Shown in pieces: positions 1-8,966 of a stretch of DNA of 64,000 nucleotides. Numbering within the stretch: position 1 is the first letter of the stretch; each line of letters opens with the position of its first letter. Origin of the DNA: Collinsella sp. AF20-14LB. GTDB lineage: Bacteria; Actinomycetota; Coriobacteriia; Coriobacteriales; Coriobacteriaceae. The stretch lies in the NCBI RefSeq assembly GCF_003459505.1, contig NZ_QRWD01000011.1:1-64000 (forward strand). The letters are read 5' to 3'. The translations under genes were made by a program, and so were the position numbers. The notes below the pieces were generated by a model. That model worked only from the letters and a program-made list of their open reading frames with translations, ran no database searches and had not been told where the DNA came from.

Positions 1-1
1 C

Positions 2-24
2 GGAAAGCACATTAAGTGCTTTCC
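2..24. terminator. Short perfect hairpin at the window edge
   Basis: A 9-bp perfect inverted repeat (GGAAAGCAC at 2-10 and GTGCTTTCC at 16-24) with a 5-base loop. It may end a gene lying left of the window. No clear U-run follows on either strand. Bases 25-190 hold nothing I can recognise. Confidence 0.35.
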
Positions 25-196
25 TTTGCGTGCGGAACTCGCGACAAACTTAACCCCCGCCCCCAGCCCCGGAGACCCTCCCTGCCGTCACTTTCTTCAA
101 CCAGTTCTTGTTGCTCGCCGCTTCGCGGCTCGGCGGCCCCGTTCTCCGTGGCGGGGGTGTCTTAGATTCTTGTTGGGACTCTGCCTTTGGCTCAAA

Positions 197-231
197 GAAA
201 ACGGGAGATGCGTTGTGCATCCCCCGTTTTT
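197..231 (-). terminator. Rho-independent terminator of the phosphoesterase gene
   Basis: An 11-bp stem with one mismatch (201-211 with 217-227) lies a few bases downstream of the phosphoesterase stop on the minus strand and is followed by a T-run on that strand. The plus strand also ends in TTTTT, so it could act in both directions. Confidence 0.7.
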
Positions 232-238
232 GTTGCGG

Positions 239-706
239 TTAGTCCAAGTCAATAAACTTGGTGCTTATGATCTTGCCGTCTTTGACGAGCATTCTGGCCA
301 TGGTGGGGCCTCGGGTGCCTCTGGGGTAGCTGGCGCTGCCCGGGTTGAGGACTAAGCAGCGGCCCACTTGGGCTTCTTTGGTTACGTGGGTGTGACCGTT
401 GATGGCTACGTCTACGGATCCCACCGGAAGGTCTTCGCGGTAGTGGGCTACGGCGAATTTGAGGCCTTCGTAGGTAAAGAGCGCAAGACGGTCTACGTCG
501 GGGCCGTAGTCGCGGTAGTAATCGTTGTTGCCCAATACGGCCCGCACGGGGGCGATGGTGCATAGGTGCTCGTAGTCCATCTCTGACGTAAGGTCGCCGG
601 CGTGGATGATCAGGTCTGCGCCCTCAAGCTCATCCAAGAGCGCAGGCGATAAATAGCCGTGGGTGTCCGAGATGATGTCGATACGCTTGGCGCTTGCGCT
701 GTTCAT
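239..706 (-). CDS. YfcE/MJ0936-type metallophosphoesterase
   Basis: Small calcineurin-like phosphodiesterase of 155 aa, the usual length for the YfcE family, which hydrolyses phosphodiesters with two metal ions. The metal-binding motifs are in order: DTH (D14, H16), GDLT (D38), GNND (N60), a histidine at 88, GHTH (H105, H107) and NPGS at 121-124. It is a soluble cytoplasmic protein with no signal peptide. The ATG at 706 follows AAGGGA by five bases. It lies downstream of the LytTR regulator gene but is separated from it by a terminator, so it is probably transcribed alone. The natural substrate cannot be told from the sequence. Confidence 0.9.
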   Translation of the reverse strand: MNSASAKRIDIISDTHGYLSPALLDELEGADLIIHAGDLTSEMDYEHLCTIAPVRAVLGNNDYYRDYGPDVDRLALFTYEGLKFAVAHYREDLPVGSVDVAINGHTHVTKEAQVGRCLVLNPGSASYPRGTRGPTMARMLVKDGKIISTKFIDLD

Positions 707-744
707 GGGATCCCTTCCGCAAAAAACGATTCGGCAGATACATA

Positions 745-796
745 CAAAAAAGGCCCCACGGCCCCGCAGACGATGGGTCTACAGGGCTGCGGGGCC
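745..796 (-). terminator. Rho-independent terminator after the first LytTR operon
   Basis: GGCCCCGCAG at 760-769 pairs perfectly with CTGCGGGGCC at 787-796. On the minus strand the stem is followed by GTGGGGCC and a run of six T. It lies directly downstream of the response regulator stop codon. Confidence 0.8.
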
Positions 797-802
797 AGTG
801 TG

Positions 803-1519
803 CTAGAGACTCAGAGCCTTCTTGAGCGGCACGACGCGGCGGCGAGAAACCGGCACGCGTTCGTCGACGCCCGTAATGCCCAGCTGGATGGCGCCCGAGG
901 GCACCGTCTCGACGTCCGTAACGCACGCCAAGTTGACGATATAGCGGCGGTGAACACGGAAGAAGCCAAAGTCGCAGAGCTTGGCCTCAAACTGCGCCAG
1001 CGAGGTCGTCGACAAAAAGCGATCATCGACGGTATAGATGCAGGAGTAATCGTCCTTGGCCATGATAAAGCGAATGTCGTCCACGGGAATGAGCACCTTG
1101 CGGCCGCCCTTTTCCACCGGGATACGCTCGATGGTCACCTTGCTGTCCGTAACCGGCTTGGCGCGTTGCATGACCTTCTCGATCGCGCGATCCAAGCGAG
1201 CTTCCTCGACCGGCTTCATCAGATAATCGACGGCATCCACGTCGAATGCCTCGACCGCATGGTCGCTATACGCAGTCACAAACACGATCGCCGGCGGATT
1301 TTTGAGCTTATGCAGCGCCTCGGCAAGTTGCAGGCCCGAGGCACCGGGCATCGAGATATCGAGAAACACGACATCCACGCGACTTTCCATAAGCATCTCG
1401 ATGGCGGAGCGGACGCTCGACGCCTCCGTGATCGTGCCGATCTTGCCCGTTTGCTCGAGCAGGAAGCGAAGCTCCGAGCGAGCCGGCGCCTCATCATCCA
1501 CAATCATCGCACGCAGCAT
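803..1519 (-). CDS. LytTR-family response regulator (pair 1)
   Basis: Response regulator of 238 aa. The receiver domain (1-120) has the acidic pair D8-D9, phospho-acceptor D54 in VFLDISMPG and K102 in MKPVEE. A LytTR DNA-binding domain fills about 130-238, with the RVHRRYIVNL motif typical of the family. I chose the ATG at 1519, preceded by GAAAGG, over an in-frame TTG at 1540. The cognate LytS-like kinase ends 96 bases upstream, so the two form an operon. LytTR regulators usually control surface, autolysis or transport genes; the targets here are unknown. A paralogous pair lies at 6689-8849. Confidence 0.9.
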   Translation of the reverse strand: MLRAMIVDDEAPARSELRFLLEQTGKIGTITEASSVRSAIEMLMESRVDVVFLDISMPGASGLQLAEALHKLKNPPAIVFVTAYSDHAVEAFDVDAVDYLMKPVEEARLDRAIEKVMQRAKPVTDSKVTIERIPVEKGGRKVLIPVDDIRFIMAKDDYSCIYTVDDRFLSTTSLAQFEAKLCDFGFFRVHRRYIVNLACVTDVETVPSGAIQLGITGVDERVPVSRRRVVPLKKALSL

Positions 1520-1615
1520 AGGGATAAAACCTTTCGTCAACTAACTACGCCGGGCATCCGTCGCATGACGTTGAGCCCGTAGCTTTTTATTTTACTCTTG
1601 AATGTCAAAGATGCT

Positions 1616-2935
1616 CTATGACAAATCAAGATGAAGAAGCACTTTGGTGCCCTTGCCCGGCGCCGATTCGACACGCGTATAGGAGTGCGGCCCAAAAAAG
1701 CGATGGATGCGCTCCGAAATATTGTGCATGGCCACACCGGCGCCGCCACCCTGGGGAGAGCTGGCGTCGGGACGGGCAGAGCGCTCGTCAAACAGTCTGG
1801 CGGCGGTACCCTCATCCATGCCCACGCCATTATCGGCCACGGCAATCAAGATTGCATCCTCGCCGTCTTGGTGAACGGTCACGTCGATCCTCAGGGCGTC
1901 GTCATCGCCCATACCATGACGCACAGCGTTCTCGACAATCGGCTGGATCACGAACGCCGGCACCAGCGTATCTTCCACATCCTCGGACACATCGAACGTC
2001 GCAAGCACGCGGTCCTCGCCAAAGCGGGCCTTCTCAAAGGTAAGGTAGCGCTTGGTCTGTGCGACCTCGCGCGAGACCGGAATAAGCGATCCCGAGTTGT
2101 CGAGCGTGGCGCGATAGAACGATGAGAACTCACGAAGCAGTTCGCGGGCCCTCAGCGGGTCGGTGCGCGTAAACGATGCAATGGTGTTCAGCGTGTTGAA
2201 CAGGAAGTGCGGGTTAATCTGCGCCTGCAGCGCACGCACCTCGGCGCGCGCCGTGAGTTCCTTTTGCACCTCGAGCTCGTGGATGGCGAGCTGCGTGGAC
2301 AAGATCTCGGCAAAGCCCGAGGCAAGCGCGTACTGGGTACGGTCGACGGCGCGCGGGGTCTTGTAGTAGAACTTGAGCGTGCCGACGGTACGATCGCCCA
2401 CCTTGATGGGGGCGATAATGCCGGCGGGGACTTGGTTGTGTGAGCCGTCCGAGCCCACGACATCCACCATACGGTTGAACGACTGCACGATGCCATGTTC
2501 GATAACGTAGCGTGTGGCAAGCGTGTGGATGGGAGAATCTGGCAGTAGTTTTTCCTCAAACTCGCCCGCGCAGGCAAGCACGTTGTCCTCGTCGGTGATG
2601 GCCACCGTCATGGCGCGCGTCTCGGGCAAAATGCGCTGGCACACCAAACGCGCCGACTCCTGTGTCAAACCGCCCTTAATACCCTCGAGCATGGCCGAGG
2701 CCACCGAGAGCGTCTCCTCGGTGTACTGGGAGCGCACCGAATCGGGATTGAGCGTCAAAAAGATAAAGATGCACAGAAAGATGCACAGCAGCGCGCAGGC
2801 AATCACCGTGGCAATCGGCTCGATTCCGGTCGCCAAGGCAAAAATAAAGTACACCAACACGCAAATGGCGCAGGCAACGGCAATGATGCGAAAGATTGAT
2901 ATTGAACTATCGCGCTGGGCGCGGCGGTCGATCAT
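1616..2935 (-). CDS. LytS-like sensor histidine kinase (pair 1)
   Basis: Membrane histidine kinase of 439 aa. Two transmembrane segments (about 13-35 and 41-62) are followed by a GAF-like sensory region (about 75-215) and a His_kinase domain (PF06580 type) with phospho-acceptor H243 in QINPHFLFNTLN. The ATPase domain carries the N-box QPIVENAVRHGM (N336) and a DNGVGM G-box. Its ATG overlaps the glycosyltransferase stop by four bases (ATGA), so the two are translationally coupled. The response regulator follows 96 bases later. The short two-helix membrane part leaves little extracellular sensing surface, so the signal may be membrane or cytoplasmic (inference). Confidence 0.9.
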   Translation of the reverse strand: MIDRRAQRDSSISIFRIIAVACAICVLVYFIFALATGIEPIATVIACALLCIFLCIFIFLTLNPDSVRSQYTEETLSVASAMLEGIKGGLTQESARLVCQRILPETRAMTVAITDEDNVLACAGEFEEKLLPDSPIHTLATRYVIEHGIVQSFNRMVDVVGSDGSHNQVPAGIIAPIKVGDRTVGTLKFYYKTPRAVDRTQYALASGFAEILSTQLAIHELEVQKELTARAEVRALQAQINPHFLFNTLNTIASFTRTDPLRARELLREFSSFYRATLDNSGSLIPVSREVAQTKRYLTFEKARFGEDRVLATFDVSEDVEDTLVPAFVIQPIVENAVRHGMGDDDALRIDVTVHQDGEDAILIAVADNGVGMDEGTAARLFDERSARPDASSPQGGGAGVAMHNISERIHRFFGPHSYTRVESAPGKGTKVLLHLDLS

Positions 2936-4119
2936 TCGGCCCCCTCCAGGATACTGATCAGTTGTGCGTCACGCCAAAGCCCGTCCATGATCTTGGGCCA
3001 AAAGCTCTGGAAACGCAGGTAGCTTGCAGCGTTTTGGCGTGCATAGGCCTTTGCCTCGTCGATACCATGGCGCCAGATGCGCAGGTAGCCCTCATGCTCG
3101 CGGGTAAACACGCTGCGGACCATAGCGGTCTTGCGCACGCGGTCGTCGAGCTCACGCGAAATCCACGGGCCCGGGTAGGGCATGAGCGATGCCGCCGTAA
3201 CGGGAATGAGCTCCTTTTGATGCGCGGCGAATGTCAACTTGGCCCGTTCGTAGTACCAACGGTATACATCCTGCATAAAGCGCGGTGAGCGCTTTTCGGA
3301 CTCCGGAGGCAGATGGCGCACGGTCCACTCGTTATCGAACCACACGTCGTAGCCAAACATGCGCATGTTAAAGAGGTAATCCAAGTCCTCGCCGCGGGTG
3401 ATAAACGGGTCAAAGGCCACACGCGTAAAGGCGCGGGCGTGCAGGGCCATCAGGCCGCCGCACACGTAGTTGGAGCGCGAGATGCGGGTGCCCGAGAGCG
3501 CCTTTTTCATCCAACGGTTGAACTCGATGCGCTTGGTCCACCAACGATGGCAGATGCCCGCCTTGTCCGTGGGAGCCAGCGGCGAGCCGTCGCGATCGTA
3601 GAAATAGCCGCTCTTGACCAAGATCGGCAGGCCCTGACGCGTCTGCTGACCCAGCGCGTAGGTCGCGCGCTTCATAAAGTCGGCATCGATGACAGTCTCA
3701 TCGTCATCCAAAAAGATAACCGCGTCATGCCCCAGCACAGCGGCACAAGCTAGCCCCATGTTGCGGATGGCACCGTAGCCTCGCAGGCTCACGCACTCGC
3801 CCGAACCCTTAGGCGCAATCTGAGCAACCCGGTCTGCGATGCGCGAGGCCTGGGTGTTGGTGACAACGGTGACCTTGAGCGTGGGATGCGCGTCGACAAT
3901 CTCGTGCACGCGCAGCGACACATCGGCTGTGGCAGAAACGGGACAGACCACCAAAAGGATGATGCGCGGGATGTCACGTACCTGCTCAAGCGAGGCCAGG
4001 CAGCGGTCGAGTTCGGGATTGTCGGCGTTGAGTCGCGTCGAATGGTCATAGGTGCCAGGGGCGTTTGCGCAAGCGTCATCGCCCGCCCAATACGTTGGAA
4101 TCACGACCGTGGCGTTCAT
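2932..4119 (-). CDS. Family 2-type glycosyltransferase
   Basis: A 395-aa GT-A fold glycosyltransferase with an N-terminal VVIPTYW strand, metal-binding DDD at 138-140 within FLDDDET, and a TRGEDLDYLF acceptor-site motif at 241-250. There is no signal peptide or membrane anchor. The sugar donor and acceptor cannot be predicted. GGGAGGG precedes the ATG. The stop overlaps the histidine kinase start (ATGA), an unusual coupling of a glycosyltransferase to a LytS-type sensor. A terminator hairpin ends about 21 bases upstream of the start codon, so transcription must pass it. Confidence 0.85.
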   Translation of the reverse strand: MNATVVIPTYWAGDDACANAPGTYDHSTRLNADNPELDRCLASLEQVRDIPRIILLVVCPVSATADVSLRVHEIVDAHPTLKVTVVTNTQASRIADRVAQIAPKGSGECVSLRGYGAIRNMGLACAAVLGHDAVIFLDDDETVIDADFMKRATYALGQQTRQGLPILVKSGYFYDRDGSPLAPTDKAGICHRWWTKRIEFNRWMKKALSGTRISRSNYVCGGLMALHARAFTRVAFDPFITRGEDLDYLFNMRMFGYDVWFDNEWTVRHLPPESEKRSPRFMQDVYRWYYERAKLTFAAHQKELIPVTAASLMPYPGPWISRELDDRVRKTAMVRSVFTREHEGYLRIWRHGIDEAKAYARQNAASYLRFQSFWPKIMDGLWRDAQLISILEGAE

Positions 4120-4140
4120 GCCTTACCCTCCCTGCAACAC

Positions 4141-4175
4141 AAAAACGGGACGCCGCCAAACACAGGCGACGCCCC
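4141..4175 (-). terminator. Terminator or attenuator hairpin before the glycosyltransferase
   Basis: On the minus strand, GGGGCGTCGCC pairs with GGCGGCGTCCC (11 bp, two G-U pairs) and is followed by CGTTTTTG. It can terminate the upstream transporter gene. It lies only about 21 bases before the glycosyltransferase ATG, and a TATGAT hexamer sits upstream of the hairpin, so a transcript starting there would have to read through it. Confidence 0.6.
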
Positions 4176-4290
4176 GCGACCTAGCTGATTCCATCATACC
4201 CACTTGGGCAAATCATTGCTCGCAAGTCGCAATGTTTATTGCGGATAACCCCAAAAGAGTACCGTGGACAGGCACAATAGCCGCTCACTC

Positions 4291-5550
4291 CTATGCGGCA
4301 TGCTCTGCCGCCCGAGTCATGCGGGACAGGCGGACCAGCAGCATAAAGCCAACGACCAGCAGCACACCAATGGAAAGGACGCCCAGCGACGGGTTGCCGG
4401 TCAGCGAGGTGACGATCGACACCAGGAAGGTGCCCATAACGCTTGCATAGCGGCCAAAGATGTCAAAGAAGCCGTAGTACTCGTTGGACTTTTCCTTGGG
4501 AATAATGCGGCCAAAGTAGCTGCGGCTGAGCGCCTGCACGCCGCCCTGGAACAGGCCGACCATAATGGCAAGCACCCAAAACTCAAAGGCGGTCTTTAGG
4601 AAGAACGCGGCGAACAGCACAATGCCCATATAGGCGGCGACTGCCACCAATATCATGTTGAGCGTGCCCACGCGGCCGGCGAGCTTGCCGTAGATGATGG
4701 CGGACGGAAAGGCCACGAACTGCGTGACGAGCAGCGCCAGGACCAACTGGGTCGAATCGATGCCCAAGGCCGATCCGTAGCTGGTTGCCATGGAAATGAC
4801 CGTGTGCACACCGTCGATGTAGAAGAAGAACGCGATCATGTAGACCAGCACGGTCTTGTTGTGGGCGATCTCGCGCATGGTGTGTCCGACCTCGGAGAAC
4901 ACACCGCCCACGATGTGGCCGATGGTGTCCTCGGGACCGCGCTCGCGACCGTACTTTTGCTTATAGGTGCGAATGAGCGGCAGGGTAAAGATGAGCCACC
5001 AGGCACCAGTGATGATAAACGACAGACGCGTTGCCAGCATGGTGGGGACGCCAAGAGCGGGGCCACCCATGATAAGCGCCAAGCAGATGATGAACGGCAC
5101 GGTGGAACCGATGTAGCCCCAGGCATAACCCGAGCTGGACACGGCGTCCATGCGCTCGTCGGTGGTAATGTCGGGCAGCATAGCGTCGTAGAACGTCATA
5201 GAAGAGTTAAGGCCGATGGTGCACAGCACGTACACGGTCAAAAATGCCATGGCGGACATTGGGATAGCCTGCGCCAGGCAAAGAACCAGGCCCGTGAGGA
5301 AGAAGCCCAAGAAGAACTTGATCTTGTTGCCGGCGTAATCGGCAAGCGCGCCCAGAATGGGCATGAGCATGGCAATGACCAGCGAGGCAATCGTCTGAGC
5401 GTTGCCCCAAGCGACCACCAGGTCTGCCGAGGAAGCACCGGTATTGATGGCGTTAAAGTAGATGGGCACCACCGAGGTATTGAGCAGCACGAGGGCTGAG
5501 TTTCCCACATCGTACATGACCCAGTTACGCTCGAGCTTGGTGTATTTCAT
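4291..5550 (-). CDS. MFS transporter, UMF1 (Atg22-like) family
   Basis: Integral membrane protein of 419 aa with about 12 hydrophobic segments. The N-terminal region with NWVMYDVGNSA, the FFLGFFLTG segment and the late LSRSYFGRIIPKEKSNEYYGFFDIFGR motif are characteristic of the UMF1/Atg22-like branch of the major facilitator superfamily. In fungi the relative exports amino acids from vacuoles; bacterial substrates are mostly unknown. The ATG at 5550 follows GAAGGG at suitable spacing. It appears monocistronic between the phospholipase-like gene and a terminator. Confidence 0.85.
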   Translation of the reverse strand: MKYTKLERNWVMYDVGNSALVLLNTSVVPIYFNAINTGASSADLVVAWGNAQTIASLVIAMLMPILGALADYAGNKIKFFLGFFLTGLVLCLAQAIPMSAMAFLTVYVLCTIGLNSSMTFYDAMLPDITTDERMDAVSSSGYAWGYIGSTVPFIICLALIMGGPALGVPTMLATRLSFIITGAWWLIFTLPLIRTYKQKYGRERGPEDTIGHIVGGVFSEVGHTMREIAHNKTVLVYMIAFFFYIDGVHTVISMATSYGSALGIDSTQLVLALLVTQFVAFPSAIIYGKLAGRVGTLNMILVAVAAYMGIVLFAAFFLKTAFEFWVLAIMVGLFQGGVQALSRSYFGRIIPKEKSNEYYGFFDIFGRYASVMGTFLVSIVTSLTGNPSLGVLSIGVLLVVGFMLLVRLSRMTRAAEHAA

Positions 5551-5651
5551 GGACAGGGACCCTTCGTATTCGCCCGATATGCAGTTAGTTCATCGTACCC
5601 CAATTGTCCAGAAGCGCCGGTAAGGATTCGGCAAAGGGGCACGCATGGGCC

Positions 5652-6596
5652 CTACTCCTCGCGGTCGAACTCCTCGTCGGCGCCGAGCACGCGACCGCTG
5701 TAATTGACATGGTTGGTCACGGCTTCCATATCGCCGGTCTCGATAAAGCGGGCAACCGTGCACTCGTAATCGAGCAGCGCGCGGTCAAAGACCTCGGGGA
5801 AGCTCTCGGTCGAGACTTCATCGGTAAAGGGGTTCTTCCATGCCAAGTGGCCCAGGTTGCCGGTACGCTCGGGCAGCTCGGTCGTCACGCGGTGCGCAAG
5901 GCCGTCGAGCAGCGAATAATCGTGCACCAAGCCCTCAACCAGCGAGATCGCGCGCGTCTTTACGGAGCCGGCCGGCTCAATCGCGCGGTAAAGTCGCTGC
6001 ATATTGGCAACGGCAGCACCGTACTCCCCCGCCGGAATGTCAATGCCGTACACGCGTCCGGCAACATAGCTCATCAGCACGCCGGCCACGCGATTGATGC
6101 GATCGGTGGTGACGATCTCGCCCGCCGGCGGATAATCCTCGACCGTGGCCCCGTCACGTTTAAGCTGCAGCATCAGCACGTCCAGGTCGCTTTCGAGCAC
6201 GGCGTGAACTTGACTGCCCGAAGCCTCGAGCTCGGGGTCGGACTCAACAATGCCAAACTGCTGCTCGTAGACAAAGGGGTGGGCATTGCGGTCGAGCACA
6301 TAGTGCGACAGCAGGCCCAGCGCAAAGGCGCGACCCAGGTTGGCATCGCGCGGCTGCAGGTGCGACACGCCGTCGCGCAGGCACGCGAACTGGCGAGACA
6401 TGCGCGACCGGTGCATGACCTGCGCCAGCAGCGTGCAGTCGGAAACACGCGGTGTCAGAATGTGAAAGAAAAACGGGTCGGGGCCTTGGTTGCCCAAGAT
6501 AAAGGCAATGCGCTCTTCATCGGACGCGATGACGCCCTGCGGAAGACGGTCGATGCTTTCCTCGCCAAACAGATGATGGGTGATAAGCGCGGGCAT
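5652..6596 (-). CDS. Zinc-dependent phospholipase C-like protein
   Basis: A 314-aa protein resembling the Zn_dep_PLPC family (PF00882). The N-terminus MPALITHHLFGE carries histidines near residues 7-8, GNQGPDPFFFH follows, and LGLLSHYVLDRNAHPF carries the His/Asp metal ligands. There is no signal peptide, unlike secreted clostridial phospholipases, so a cytoplasmic role is likely. I chose the ATG at 6596 because GAAAGGATC precedes it; an in-frame start 30 bases upstream lacks such a site. Function beyond the family fold is unknown. Confidence 0.75.
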   Translation of the reverse strand: MPALITHHLFGEESIDRLPQGVIASDEERIAFILGNQGPDPFFFHILTPRVSDCTLLAQVMHRSRMSRQFACLRDGVSHLQPRDANLGRAFALGLLSHYVLDRNAHPFVYEQQFGIVESDPELEASGSQVHAVLESDLDVLMLQLKRDGATVEDYPPAGEIVTTDRINRVAGVLMSYVAGRVYGIDIPAGEYGAAVANMQRLYRAIEPAGSVKTRAISLVEGLVHDYSLLDGLAHRVTTELPERTGNLGHLAWKNPFTDEVSTESFPEVFDRALLDYECTVARFIETGDMEAVTNHVNYSGRVLGADEEFDREE

Positions 6597-6688
6597 AATG
6601 ATCCTTTCGATTTCATTCGATGCCACCCATTATGCCCACCGCGCGCCCATGCCAAACCTGCGATGGTAAACGACGGCACGCAAGCCTC

Positions 6689-7423
6689 TTACGCAAGCCC
6701 CAGGTGCGACTTGACCTCGGCGGCACGACGACGGGACACCGGCACCGTCGAGCTCACGCGGTCGAGCCTGAGCTCCATCAACCCCGTGGAGCCAATCTCA
6801 ACATTGTGCACGTCTTCCAAATTGACCAGATAGCTGCGATGAACGCGAATAAAGCCCTCGGAGCCCAAGCGACGTTCGAGCGAAGAGATCGACTCATTGA
6901 TCAGATATGTTCCCTCGGCGCAGACGGCGTTGCAAAAATCGGCACGCGCCTCAAAGTAGCAGACATCCGCCACGGGGATGAACACCTTTTTGCCCCCGCG
7001 ATCCACCGTCAGGCGCAAGGGCTGGCGCGGATCATGGACGACACGACGAACGCCCAGGGCGGCCTCGATCTTATCGAGCGCCTTTGACAGGCGGGCATCC
7101 TCGACCGGCTTGACGACGTAATCAATGGCATCGAGGTTATAGGCATCGGCCGCATACTCGGCAAATGCCGTCACAAACACCACGACCGGCGGCGTTTTTA
7201 GGTTCTGCAGCGTCTCGGCAAGCTCGATTCCCGAGCGGCCGGGCATCGTGATATCCAAAAACAGCACGTCGGGCTTGTTCGACAGAATCGACTCCACGGC
7301 CTCGGTGACATTGCCCGCCTCGGCAATCTGTCCCACACGTGCATCCTTTTCCAGCAGATAACGTAGCTCAGCCCTAATAGGAGGCTCGTCATCAACCACC
7401 AAGATGTTCCATCCCTCGGACAT
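6689..7423 (-). CDS. LytTR-family response regulator (pair 2)
   Basis: Response regulator of 244 aa, paralogous to the one at 803-1519. The receiver domain has VVDDE, the phospho-acceptor in VLFLDITMPG and the conserved lysine in VVKPVEDARL. The C-terminal LytTR domain has RVHRSYLVNLEDVHNVE and ends in VPVSRRRAAEVKSHLGLA. The ATG at 7423 follows AGAGGGGAAG. It starts 40 bases after its partner kinase, so the pair is one operon. The two regulators share clear similarity across their whole length, consistent with a local duplication (inference). Confidence 0.9.
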   Translation of the reverse strand: MSEGWNILVVDDEPPIRAELRYLLEKDARVGQIAEAGNVTEAVESILSNKPDVLFLDITMPGRSGIELAETLQNLKTPPVVVFVTAFAEYAADAYNLDAIDYVVKPVEDARLSKALDKIEAALGVRRVVHDPRQPLRLTVDRGGKKVFIPVADVCYFEARADFCNAVCAEGTYLINESISSLERRLGSEGFIRVHRSYLVNLEDVHNVEIGSTGLMELRLDRVSSTVPVSRRRAAEVKSHLGLA

Positions 7424-7463
7424 ATGCGCTTCCCCTCTTTTTTTCTCTCAATCCAACTGCGCG

Positions 7464-8849
7464 CTACACCTTCATCGGCGCCGGCTCATGCGGCTCGCCG
7501 TTCAGCTCGACGATGACCTGCGTTCCCACGCCCTCCTGGGACTTCACGCGCATGCCCGAATCTTCTCCGTAAAAGAAATGGATGCGCTGAAGTACGTTAA
7601 AGAGCGCCAGGCCGCAACCTCGCTTGACGGAACCGTCGGCGGTAATGCTCTCGGGCTCCTCTCGGCGATGCTGCTCAAACAGATGCGCGCAGACTTCTTC
7701 GCTCATACCGATGCCGTCATCTTCGACGATGATCTCCAAGCCGTCATCGGTCTCAAAAGCCCTAACATGAATAGAAAGCGGCTCGGTCTCGCGCTGCGCA
7801 TGCTTGATGCAGTTTTCGAGCAGCGGCTGCAAGATAAACGGCGGCACCATGCTGTCGCGCACCTCAAAGTCGATATCGACCGAGACGCGCAGACGGCCGT
7901 CGCCATACCGGGCCTGCATAAGGTTGATGTAACGAGTGCCCTGTTCCACCTCGTGCTCGAGCGTTGTGAGGGTATCGGAATCGGACAGTGTCTGACGGTA
8001 GTAATTGGAAAAGTCGATGAGCAGCGACCTGGCCTTGTCCGGCTCGGTACGCACGAGCGACACGATGATGCTGATGGTGTTAAACAGAAAATGAGGATCG
8101 ACCTGCGATTGCAAGGCGCGCAGCTCCACGCGAGCTGTAAGCTCGTCCTGGCGCTCGAGCTCAAAGCTCGCAAGCTGCGTGGAAATGAGGTCGGCAAAGC
8201 CCGAGGCAAGCGCCGTCTGGCGCATATCGATGCTGCTCAGACGGGGATAATACAGCTCGAGCGTGCCCACGCAATGCCCGCGCACGGTCAGCGGCGCGAC
8301 AATGCCGGCGCGCAGACGGGGAAAATAGCCGCCCGTCTCATTGGAGGCGTCACGCGAAAATACACTCTGTTCGCCAGACTCGATCACGTTGAGCGTGGTC
8401 TTGAGCACGACCGGGGTGCCGGCAGGGCACTTTGCCGAGTCCTCGCCCCAGCTTGCCAACACCTGTTTGCCATCGGTAAAGCAGATGGCAGAGGCGATGG
8501 TCTCGGACAGGATAATTTTAGAGGCGCCCAGGGCCGCTTCGGGCGTAAGGCCACGCGACGTGTAGGCGAATATTTTTGATGCGATGGCGAGCGTACGGTC
8601 GGTTGCGCTCGATGTGAGGTCGTCGGGGACCACAAAGACGTACGAGAAAAAGAAGCACAGCATGACCAGGCCGGCAATAACGACAACGCCCGGAACGGGA
8701 TTGGGATTATCGGTTAAATCCCAGATAAGCAGCAGGATAAGCGCCGGAACGACAATACCGAGCAGGATGGCCTGAACCACATGCTGGGCCGTACGAAAGA
8801 CCTTGGTAGAGTTGTAGCTCTTGCCCAGAATCAGCCTGTTTAAATCCAC
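7464..8849 (-). CDS. LytS-like sensor histidine kinase (pair 2)
   Basis: Histidine kinase of 461 aa starting at GTG 8849, preceded by AGAGGGG; an in-frame ATG further upstream has no such site. Two membrane helices lie near the N-terminus (QHVVQAILLGIVVPALILLL and the VVVIAGLVMLCFFFSYVFVV region), then a GAF-like region, then the His_kinase motif SQVDPHFLFNTISII with the phospho-acceptor histidine, then QPLLENCIKHA and DDGIGMSEE of the ATPase domain. It is paralogous to the kinase at 1616-2935. Its regulator follows 40 bases downstream. Confidence 0.88.
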   Translation of the reverse strand: MDLNRLILGKSYNSTKVFRTAQHVVQAILLGIVVPALILLLIWDLTDNPNPVPGVVVIAGLVMLCFFFSYVFVVPDDLTSSATDRTLAIASKIFAYTSRGLTPEAALGASKIILSETIASAICFTDGKQVLASWGEDSAKCPAGTPVVLKTTLNVIESGEQSVFSRDASNETGGYFPRLRAGIVAPLTVRGHCVGTLELYYPRLSSIDMRQTALASGFADLISTQLASFELERQDELTARVELRALQSQVDPHFLFNTISIIVSLVRTEPDKARSLLIDFSNYYRQTLSDSDTLTTLEHEVEQGTRYINLMQARYGDGRLRVSVDIDFEVRDSMVPPFILQPLLENCIKHAQRETEPLSIHVRAFETDDGLEIIVEDDGIGMSEEVCAHLFEQHRREEPESITADGSVKRGCGLALFNVLQRIHFFYGEDSGMRVKSQEGVGTQVIVELNGEPHEPAPMKV

Positions 8850-8881
8850 CGTCGTCCCCTCTTGTCCGTAGCACCCATAGC

Positions 8882-8907
8882 AATAAAGAGGGCCGCAAGC
8901 GACCCTC
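8882..8907 (-). terminator. Terminator of the amidohydrolase gene
   Basis: GAGGGCCGC at 8888-8896 pairs with GCGACCCTC at 8899-8907 with one mismatch. On the minus strand the stem is followed by TTTATT. It lies just after the amidohydrolase stop and before the second kinase start. Confidence 0.6.
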
Positions 8908-8966
8908 TCCATTGCATTATGCAATCAAAAACTGTGTTTTACATCAAGCCATCGACAAACGGTATC

